From: Nymphaea colorata
Lineage: Eukaryota; Streptophyta; Magnoliopsida; Nymphaeales; Nymphaeaceae
Direction: 5' to 3'
Assembly: GCF_008831285.2 (NCBI RefSeq)
Contig: NC_045143.1
Span: forward strand, 21,952,302-22,016,301
DNA: 64,000 nucleotides
Below the pieces are notes generated by a model that saw only the letters and a program-made list of their open reading frames with translations, was not told the DNA's origin and did not search any database. The position numbers and the translations under genes were made by a program. Below, one piece after another: positions 56,501-64,000 of the stretch. Position 1 is the first letter of the stretch. Each line of letters begins with the position of its first letter.

Positions 56501-57080
56501 AATCAAATTTTAATCGAATATACTGTCAGCTACATCCTTTTTTTTTTTTTTGGATATTCAAATGTTGGGGTTTGAATTCAAATACAAATGTGAAAGAAGA
56601 AAAGTAATGTCTAAATCCAAGGATGAAATCTGATTTCACAATCCAAATTTGATGTCTCAGATTTTTATATTCACATCTGAATCCCAATTTTGAACTAAAT
56701 CTGGACAATTTTCAAAATTTAAGGCATTGGGTATAGGATATTTGTTTAAAACTTAATACAATACAAATCGAATCTATATATGACTGGATATTTATGGATA
56801 TCTGCATCCAAATTCATTATTATTATTATTATTAGAGAAAAAATGAAAAACTATATAAAAAAAAAAGTAAAAGCGCTAGTGAATGGTGAATGGAGCCATC
56901 TATTCGAATCAGCCGATTCAATTTCGACAACACTCATTTAACATCAATCCATTCTGATTGCTCGAAGCAACGCAAGAACATGAGTTTCAAATGAATGTGA
57001 AATAAAGGTGTATGGCACATGGGCGTGCTTGAATGGTCGGGCACGATGTCTCAAATCGTAATTAATTTTTGGGACGTCAC
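53370..57080. repeat. Segmental duplication, copy B
   Basis: Collinear with copy A: leader, kinase, 3' flank (54628-54950), 55826-55925, 56078-56185, 56243-56420, 56818-56850 and 56917-57080. It is shorter than copy A, with the lectin region missing. Between 55150 and 55560, and again at 56520-56820, 'atccaatcggatt'/'gaatatg'-rich sequence is present. 54628-57080 holds no other gene. Confidence 0.85.
53500..54627 (+). CDS. Lectin-less L-type LecRK paralogue (kinase only)
   Basis: 375 codons, about 86% identical by my count to residues 301-662 of the gene at 35278. All kinase signatures are present: 'GKGGFGKVY', Lys79, 'HRDVK' (174-178), 'DFG' (194-196) and 'APE'. Signal peptide and lectin domain are missing: the leader (to about 53430) is joined directly to sequence matching 36053, near the end of the lectin domain. 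The linker is also 19 bases shorter, which shifts the frame. The first usable ATG therefore falls inside the ancestral membrane helix, leaving about 16 hydrophobic residues before 'CKRRKK'; an in-frame stop at 53449 excludes an earlier start. The product would be an RLCK-like kinase with a weak or absent anchor. The intact frame after at least 50 replacements suggests it may be functional, but an expressed pseudogene is possible. Confidence 0.85.
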   Translation: MAAALLSTLAATYYKFCKRRKKNDTNEIESWELEQPQKFPYKVLSKATHGFQSELVGKGGFGKVYKGVLPGTSMEVAVKRVSDNGKQGLREFMAEVSSLGRLRHRNLVQLLGWCRRKDELLLVYDYMPNGSLDSYLFNDRKAKELGWPERFKILKGIANGLLYLHEGWEQVVVHRDVKASNVLLDAEMNGRLGDFGLARFYEHGDDPQTTHVVGTIGYIAPEMYRAGKASASGDVYSYGALLLEVASGHKPHKILASERDGEMLLFEWVLKNWQSGHILAAMDARLDGGFVREEAELVLKLGVLCSQAVADRRPTMRKVVQYLDRDASIPKEVSLTTMALQDYLGFDQLELSYPESGIRSYDSNTSECVVPMYEI

Positions 57081-59129
57081 ACAATTCGCTTTAAGTGGAG
57101 TGTGACAGGACAGAGTGTCTCGAACAACCTCCCTCATGCCTTTCTTGCCTTGGCCTTTCTCATGACATATCATCGCATGGATATGAACCGATCAAACACC
57201 AGTAGGTAGGGCTTGCGTATAAACGCGGTTCACCTTCTAAACAATTACTATAAAGTGAACCCCTTCCTGAAAATGAGTTTATTCAAAAAAAAAAAAAAAA
57301 AAAAAAAACTAAATTTGCTCGTGCATTTGACAGTTTAGAGGGCAAGGGAAGAGTCTTTTCTTAATAAAATTGCAAGCTTGGATGGTCAAGGAAGCATCTT
57401 CATATGACTTGATTAGCCGTGAAATGTACGCGTGGTTCTGTCTCTCCACAAGAATATGCATATAATAATGAATTCATGTGACTACTTAATTAGAGTACTA
57501 AATCAATAACATTCTTTAAACCCAACTTGAATATTTAATTTGAAACAAAGCCATAAGCCCTAGCCTTTGATACCCAGCTGCCAAGTTTCTTCAGGCAAAG
57601 CCATTAATGTGAACGAGGGTGGAGGTAGGTGTGGACAACCTTTGAGCAATTGCCTATACTGAGCCACAAAAAATTGTTATTTTTATATTGATGTTTCGAT
57701 ACAATTTCTCTCATTTACATATTGATGCATTTTAAACATTTAAAATTTATTACTCGTGCCCCTTCAAAAATTTCTGGCTCGACCCCTGAATGTGAGTGCA
57801 ATTCTTTTGAGGCCAATGCTATTAGAATTATTGACTGATTACTTATAACTGTTAAAGATAATTAGAGATAGCCTATTCTTGGAATGGAAAAAATTGAGTG
57901 GAAAAATGCCACATGCTGAATCGAAGAAAACGTAATCAAAGGATCTTTGATTATTTTAGATACCAAATCCATGGATCTGATATACCATGCTTTTGTTAAT
58001 GTGACAAAAGATCCATAGAAAAATCCATGATTTATCAAACTAAGAATCTAACATCTGACCTAATATCTACACTTAAGATCCTTATTTTAAGTACTTCTTC
58101 GCATTGAAAAAAAAAAGTCAGATTTAAGATCAGAGAAGGGAAGGTCTGATCTTGAATCTACTGTCTTTTAAATCCCGAGGATCTCAAAAATGAGGCAGTC
58201 AAACTGTCCCTCAACGAATTTGGAAGGGAGAAGAAATTCTCAATAGATATATCCATAAAATTAGTCAATCAACCTGCATTTTCTTCAACAAATACACAAT
58301 CATCAATAATCCGCCTTGATCACTACATGTTCTTCAATTGACGGTGAAGCTATGAAGCTGGTAATTATACGCACCAACCCCTCACACAAGCAAAATGACC
58401 AGACTGCTCCTAGTCTGCCAAGACATTCATTTCTTAAATGAAAATGGCAAAAACCCAAAATCCCTTGGATACACATGCGTTGCGCGTAGTGCATGGGCTG
58501 GTACACATGCAACGCTAATCCAGTGAAGCTGACAGTTTGATATTGGTAAACTTTTCAGATCCAGACTAATTTATAGAGAATTAAGTAAACTAACTTTGGC
58601 CTATTTACAGCAAAATGCCTAGCAAAGTTCAAACATTCCATTCAACTGTTTAGCTAGCTGGATAGCTAGGTTATGAAGAAAAACCAGAAACAGTCTTTTA
58701 ACTTTGTTCCGTTTTTCTTTGTTTTTTTTGTCCGTACAAAAAGTTTTCCTCTCCTATTAACTAGGGACATTTTTATCGTTACTTGTATTGACGTAGGAAA
58801 ATTTCGTGCACTGTGGGGGCGTACATAACCCACTTGAGTGGCTTTAGTGCTCTGCCCTTCACCACTCATTCATGCCAGCTACTCTCGGACCTTTGCTAAC
58901 GCGCGACTAGCAATAAAGTTGCAGGAGACTTTTTAAGATGATTGTCTAATCAAAATACTATTCATGGAGAAGGCCCAAGGTTTTCTAAATGCTTTTCTTT
59001 ATAAATCTTCCGTATTGAAACAAGCCACTAATAATCTGATGTTGTCCATTACAGATTAGATCAGGGTAGAACTGCTGCCACCGGATATCAGAAGGAGATA
59101 TTTTCATGCCAAGCCGTAAACAAGGAAAA
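57081..59129. other. Unassigned intergenic DNA
   Basis: Contains a run of about 28 A at 57281-57308 and a piece at 57158-57212 matching 40670-40730 of copy A out of order. A patch at 57640-57790 ends 'ctggctcgacccctg', as in decayed plant transposon ends. No gene recognised. Confidence 0.45.
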
Positions 59130-60082
59130 CAAAAGATAATTAGATGGAAACTTAAGAACCAAACTAATGGGAAAAGAAAAAGAAGACTTGGAAATTAAGG
59201 GGGAAAAACGTGGAACTCATATTGATTCAGATCGGGACCGACTATTGCAATTCATAATCTGCCTGTTTATATGTGAGAAAAATAAAAATGTGAACACAGT
59301 TTTTTTTTCCAAAATTCTAAAATTAGTTTTTCTTTAACACATATATGTAAATTTGTCTAATGTAAAAAAAAAAATTAATATTCTTCTTAATCAAGTAAAT
59401 TAACTAAGAAAGAAAAATTCTTCCTCATATGGATCTTGTGGATCCATATTGTGGGTGCTCATTCAGCTCCTACGTCATTCTTTCCAAGTTAGAAAAAGGA
59501 CTTGTCTAGCACAAGTTTAGGACTTTTTATTTGTTCAAATTGCACTCAACTAAAGATTCAATTTACTTAAGAGATTCAAACATTCCATGTGAAAGATTGA
59601 ATCTGAAAAGGATTTGTACGGGTGAAATTGTGTGCCACTAGAGGTAACGGTCACATTCTCCACCTATATAAGCATCACTGCAAATAGCATAAAAAAAATG
59701 AGCTATCATGGTGCTTTTGTCATCAATGGTATGAAGTTCTAAGTAAGTGGTAATTGTCACCAATTAATATAAAGCTATGTTATAGAGTCTATGATAGCCG
59801 TAGCTTTCTATAAAGGGTGTTTGATAGCTTCATATTTGAAATCCTTATAATTTGAGAAACGTGGATTTGTGGTCAAACCCCCCTTGTAACAACCCAAAAA
59901 TCTAGTCCAGTATTGAAGATTATGAGAGATCTTGAAGGGCTTATAAGAAAATTGTTAAGAAGTTAATTGTCCTAGTTCTTAGCTTTTGTCGAGCTAAAAC
60001 TGAAACTGCTAGGAGGAAGATTGGGATCTGTCGGACCAGCAGTCTGAGCCCAAGCGTGGATTAGATTGTTATAGTGGTACCA
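59130..60082 (+). repeat. Direct repeat, copy 1 (with 60825-60935)
   Basis: Matches 60938-61880 throughout, from 'taagaaccaaactaatggga' to the TRIM-like LTR at its end. The companion block 60825-60935 matches 61886-62020, which places the two units in tandem. Confidence 0.88.
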
Positions 60083-60334
60083 AAGCACCATTCAACACTC
60101 AGACTAGGCTACCACACGTGCGGACGGGTGTGCATTAAGGAGGTAGACTGTGACACCCCAAAAGTTTAGTCTCGTATTAGATATTGTAAGAGATCTTCAA
60201 GGGCTTATAAAAGAGGTTATTAAAGTAGTTGGTTGTTATTGTCTTTAGTCTTTTTGTGGTTGAAACCAAAACTATTAGGGGGTAGGTTGGCATCCACCTG
60301 ATGCCTAAGCTTGGAAGAGGGTTGGGTCATTACA
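59885..60334 (+). mobile_element. TRIM-like miniature LTR element, plus orientation
   Basis: Two LTR-like units (59885-60073, starting TGTAACAACCC; 60149-60334, starting TGTGACACCCC and ending TTACA) flank an internal segment of about 75 bp. That segment starts with a PBS-like TGGTACCAAAGC and ends with the purine-rich 'aaggaggtagac'. LTRs of about 190 bp, a Met-type PBS, a PPT and no coding space are the definition of TRIM elements. The second LTR is itself followed by TGGTATCAAAGC, suggesting a tandem LTR-internal-LTR-internal chain. Confidence 0.72.
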
Positions 60335-60357
60335 GTGGTATCAAAGCACGGTTCAAC

Positions 60358-60749
60358 ACTCAGACCTCTAGCAGGTTTGGCTCTAGCCTAAAAAAAACTA
60401 GGAATCATGACAACTAACTACTTAACAACCTCTCCTATAAACTGTTGAAGAACTCTCATAATTTCAATATGGGACTAGTTACAATCTACCCCCTTAAGGC
60501 ACATGTGTTAATGTATGTGGGACCCAGGACTGAATGTTGAACCATGCTCTGATACCACTATAATGATCTGACCCACTCTCAGGCTTAGGCCTTTGGTTTG
60601 GTGGATCTCAACCTGCCCCCTAGCAGTTTTGGTTCTAGCCTTAAAAATGCTACAAACAAGGACAACCAACTACTTTAACAATCCCTTTTATAAGTCCTTA
60701 AAGATCTCTCATAATTTTCAATACGAGACTAAACTTTTGGTGTCTTACA
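60358..60749 (-). mobile_element. TRIM-like element, minus orientation, truncated
   Basis: Same family reversed. LTR at 60749-60559, PBS TGGTATCAGAGC (60557-60546), and a 75-bp interior ending in a purine tract (complement of 60484-60499, TTAAGGGGGTAGAT). The second LTR starts TGTAAC at 60483 and is cut off at about 60358, against the plus-strand copy. Internal length equals that of the plus copy. Confidence 0.72.
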
Positions 60750-60937
60750 CCCCCCACCTTTGTGAACTTAAATCCGACCTTTTCTCAATGCAAAGAAATG
60801 AAATAAGGATCTTAAGTGTGAAACAATCACCCCCTAATGGTTATCATATTTAAGCTGGATATTAAAATGTATAGATATTAAAAATGTTCAAGAAGATGCA
60901 GATTAGTTTATACTATTTGGATGCCATTAAGGAGGAT

Positions 60938-61880
60938 AATTAAACAGAAATTTAAGAACCAAACTAATGGGAAAAAAAAAAGAAGACTTGGAAATTAAGG
61001 GGAAAAAGTGTGGAACTCATATTGATTCAGATCGGGACTGACTATTGCAATTCATAATAGGCATGTTTATATATCAAAAAAATAAAAATGTGAACATATT
61101 TTTTTTTTCAAAATTCTAAAAATAGTTTTTTTTAAACACATATATGTAAATTTGTCTAATGTAAAAAATTTAACTTAATAATCTTCACAATCAAATGAAT
61201 TAACAAAAGATGGAAACATCTTCCTAATATGTATCTTGTGGATCCATATTGTGGGGGCTCATTCAGCTCGTACGTCAGTCTTTCCAAGTTGCAAAAAGGA
61301 GCGGCCTAGCACAAGTATAGCACCTTTTCTTTTGTTCAAATTTCACTTAACTAAAGATGCCATTTACTTGAGGGATTAAAACATTCCTTGTGGACGATTG
61401 AATCTGAAAAGGACTTGTACAGGTGAAAGTGTTCGCCACTGGAGGTAACAGTCACATTCTCCACATATATAAGCACCATTGCAAATAGCACCAAAAAATG
61501 AGCTGTGATGGTGCTTTTGTCATTGGTATGAAGTTCTAAGTAAGTGGTAATTGTCACCAATTAATGTAAACCTATGTTATAGAGTTTATGATAGCCGTAG
61601 CTTTCTATACGGGGTTGTTTGATAACCTCATATTTGGAATCCTTTGGAGTTGAGAACGGTTGATTTAATTTCAAACCCCCTTGTAACGACCCAAAAATCT
61701 AGGCCAATATTGAAGACTATGAGAGATTTTCAATGGCTTATAAGACAGTTGTTAAGTAGTTAATTGTCCTAGTTTTTAGCCTTTGTCAAGCTAGAACCGA
61801 AACTGCTAGGAGGAAGATTAGGATCCGTCAGACCTAGGGTTTGAGCCCCAGAGTGGGTAAGATTGTTATAGTGGTATCAA
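60938..61880 (+). repeat. Direct repeat, copy 2, ending in a TRIM-like LTR
   Basis: Second copy of 59130-60082. Its last part (61682-61870, starting TGTAACGACCC) is a single TRIM-type LTR followed by TGGTATCAAAC. The ~740-bp TRIM cluster found after copy 1 (60083-60824) is missing here. Confidence 0.87.
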
Positions 61881-61885
61881 ACAAA

Positions 61886-62079
61886 CAGCCCCTAATGGTG
61901 ATCATACTTAAGCTGGATATTAAGATGTAGAGATATTAGAAATATTCAAGAAGATGTAGAGATATTAGAAATATTCAAGAAGATGTAGATTAATTTACCC
62001 TGTTTGGATGCCATTAAAGAAGTCCCATTAAATCAAAATTCCTCAAGAAACTATGTAAAAAGAAAAGGTTGCTACCAAG
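61886..62079. repeat. Continuation of direct repeat 2 with a 28-bp duplication
   Basis: Matches 60825-60935. Near 61926-61985 'gatgtagagatattagaaat' plus 'attcaaga' occurs twice in tandem, where the first copy has it once. Nothing else is recognised to 62079. Confidence 0.75.
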
Positions 62080-64000
62080 GTCTTTGTTATTCAGTAAGTT
62101 AGTGAGATGCTCTAACACTACAGTTTGACTAAATCTCAAGGGCTATGGGCTTTGATCATTCCTTGTATCATGCAAAACATTAAGATTGATCATGCAATGT
62201 TAAATCTTTCTACCAGTGCCAACATTCTTCTAGGTGTTTCACTAAGACACAGTTAGTCTAATAGAACTTAGCAGGCCCTATGACACTTCAACTGGTTGAT
62301 TGTTTGTTCAATAAAAACACAATAGAGTAGTCATGAAGATATGATAGTAAAGGTGGATGAGTTTTATTTTCCAACCCAATCTCTAATCCAAGATATGGAT
62401 GGGTGGATGTGCAATGATAGACCATGACCATCGTAGGCAAACCATTCTTAGCAACGACAAATGTGTGCATTCACAGCTAGATCAGAGCCATAGATCTATC
62501 ATTTGACAACAAAAATGTACGATTGAATGTTTTAAATGCAGTAATGGGCCTAATAGGTGATCAGGCATGTTTCAAGATGTTTTTGATCAAGGATATCCTT
62601 GAGAAGACATTGATAGAGTTCATGACATCCGATGCAGCATCAATATGTAGATGAAATGAAGATATCTTACCCTAGTTGGTGGATAGACCTACACCTTTCC
62701 CCATGAATTGGCACTGGAGCTTGAGCTTAAACCTTTTCTTAGTGCATTGACATGTGCATTGAGAAGACATTGATAGAGTTCATGACATCCGATGCAGCAT
62801 CAATATGTAGATGAAATGAAGATATCTTACCCTAGTTGGTGGATAGACATACACCTTTCCCCATGAATTGGCACTGGAGCTTGAGCTTAAACCTTTTCTT
62901 AGTGCATTGAAATGTGCATTCAGGAAGCTTGCTTCTCATTATATCATCAAATCTCTTTACGGAGCAAGAGACAGACTTTTGGAGATGCGTAGAGGATCTC
63001 AGCTGGATTCATCCCTCTTTGTATGCACCAGATTCACAAAGAAGGATCATAAGTTTGTGAGTGACATGCAGTGAAGGATGAAGTGCAACATCGAGAAAGT
63101 TAAAGAAGGAGGCCATCACATATATTGGATTGTGATAATCTATCTTGTATGTTTCAGATAGCTAGTAGTTAAGACTTGTTCAAGTCCTTAATAAAGTCAA
63201 GGCATGTTTTTGTTTATGAACAAGCAAGGAGTTGAGATTCTGATGTGTACCACCACAGGTTAGAGGGGTTTACATCAATTATAGGATGTTGAATTTAGTA
63301 ATAAAAATTGATTACTTTCCACCTTTTTTATTGATAAGATCCCTAAGAAAGTAGCTGAATTGAGTTATTTTTATTGCTTAAATAGTTATTCTGGCTTATC
63401 TAAGTGGCAATTCATCCTTATGACAAAGAAAAGACTATATTTACTTGTCCTTTTGTCACCTTTTGGTATTCAAGTGTATGATATTTGGCTTTTGTATTAC
63501 TCTAATAACCTTTGTGTGATCTATGATGTCAGTCTTCACTAGCATGTTAGCTGATGTCATGTATGCATTTATGAATGATTCTTCAGTTTATGGATTTTGA
63601 TTTGTTCGATTATCTTTGGAACCTATCATGTACTGCTTTCTATAGGTGTAAAGAGACATCTTGTGCATAAAAAATAATGTTTGTCCACATTGCATCTAAG
63701 TGTTTCATAGAAGCTGATTGTGAGAAAGTGGAAACAATTTTGCAATTGTCTCTACCACCTATTATTAAGCAAGTGTGGTTATTTCTAGGTCATGTAGGCT
63801 TTTATTAATAGTTCATTTAGCATTTTAGCAAGATTATGAAGGAAGCCCTTCATTTTTTTATGAATCCAATCTCCAAAGTGACTGAATCATTGAAGAGTGC
63901 CCTCACTTCTGCTTCCATATTTCATTCACCATGCTGGTCACTATCATTTTAAATCTTGTGTGACACATCCAATTATCCAATATGTGCCATTCTGGTGTAA
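62080..64000 (+). pseudogene. Athila-like gypsy protease-RT-RNase H remnant, running off the right edge
   Basis: Decayed gypsy pol on the plus strand. Protease region: 'NLSTSANILLG' (about 62190), 'VDEFYFP', 'TIVGKPFLATTNV' (about 62430-62470), the last matching the conserved L-G-R-P-F-L-A-T. After a spacer, RT begins with 'LELELKPFLSALKCAF' (62871 on), then 'INYRMLNLVIKIDYFPP' (about 63273-63325), 'LLSPFGIQVYD' and 'VMYAFMNDSSVYG' (about 63556-63594). The catalytic box there is FMND where the family has FMDD. 'GHVGFY' (about 63790), 'FSKIMKEALHFF' and 'CDTSNYPICAIL' mark the RT/RNase H boundary and RNase H start. Frames change repeatedly and stops are frequent. The rest lies outside the window. 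Confidence 0.82.
62601..62920. repeat. Near-identical 160-bp tandem duplication
   Basis: 62601-62760 and 62761-62920 are the same sequence with about two substitutions ('agacct/agacat', 'gacatg/aaatg'). The unit covers the gypsy protease-RT spacer and the first codons of the RT region. Confidence 0.97.

Noticed and set aside
1-64000. tRNA, rRNA or CRISPR features
   Set aside because: None recognised by eye. The Met-tRNA matches at 15206, 23123, 60075, 60336 and 60546 are retroelement primer sites, and all tandem repeats lack CRISPR spacer structure. A tRNAscan run would settle the tRNA question.

Overview
This is plant nuclear DNA, almost certainly from a flowering plant. It is AT-rich and dominated by plant-type retroelements (Ty3/gypsy, Ty1/copia, an L1-type LINE, TRIM-like miniature elements). 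It carries L-type lectin receptor kinase genes, which are plant-specific, and transposon-captured pieces of plant genes. I cannot name the species from sequence alone. I support only one intact conventional host gene (lectin receptor kinase, 35278-37266) and one intact but rearranged paralogue (53500-54627). Nearly everything else is mobile DNA, its debris, or unassigned intergenic sequence.

Region by region. (1) 1-17830 is a three-level nest. A decayed Ty3/gypsy element (gag-pol remnant 15206-17830, LTR end at about 15202) was invaded by a large non-coding LTR element with ~2.9 kb LTRs (783-15001, target-site duplication ATAGT on both sides). The left LTR of that element was then invaded by a ~6 kb LINE on the minus strand (about 1298-7274). 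(2) 19327-20563 is the 3' end of a Tnt1-like copia element with its reverse-transcriptase region deleted. (3) 21790-29110 is a minus-strand gypsy gag interrupted by a ~6.0 kb copia element (22437-28429, target-site duplication AGTCC). The copia element has two LTRs, PBS, PPT and a broken polyprotein. (4) 29.1-35.2 kb is mostly unassigned, with one candidate MITE. (5) 35.2-41.1 kb and 53.37-57.08 kb are two copies of a segmental duplication. Copy A has the full lectin receptor kinase; copy B has lost the signal peptide and lectin domain and retains an open kinase frame. (6) Between the copies lie a 2.29 kb TIR element (41697-43984) carrying fragments of host genes, GA/CT-rich low-complexity blocks and a minus-strand copia gag fragment. 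(7) 59.1-62.0 kb is a tandem duplication containing two opposed TRIM-like elements. (8) 62.08 kb to the right edge is a decayed Athila-like gypsy protease/RT/RNase H region that runs out of the window.

The observations most worth follow-up are these. First, the Pack-type element at 41697-43984 has TIRs starting GGGCCCGTTTGAT, a TAA target duplication and four near-perfect ~24-26 bp palindromes. It also carries pieces resembling UDP-glucose dehydrogenase and ER membrane complex subunit 6. Second, the lectin-less receptor kinase paralogue keeps all kinase catalytic residues despite a ~0.8 kb deletion and a frameshift at its 5' end. Third, the parent lectin receptor kinase has substitutions at the usual metal-binding positions of its lectin domain. 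Coordinates of decayed elements are by-eye estimates, except where target-site duplications or terminal motifs fix them.
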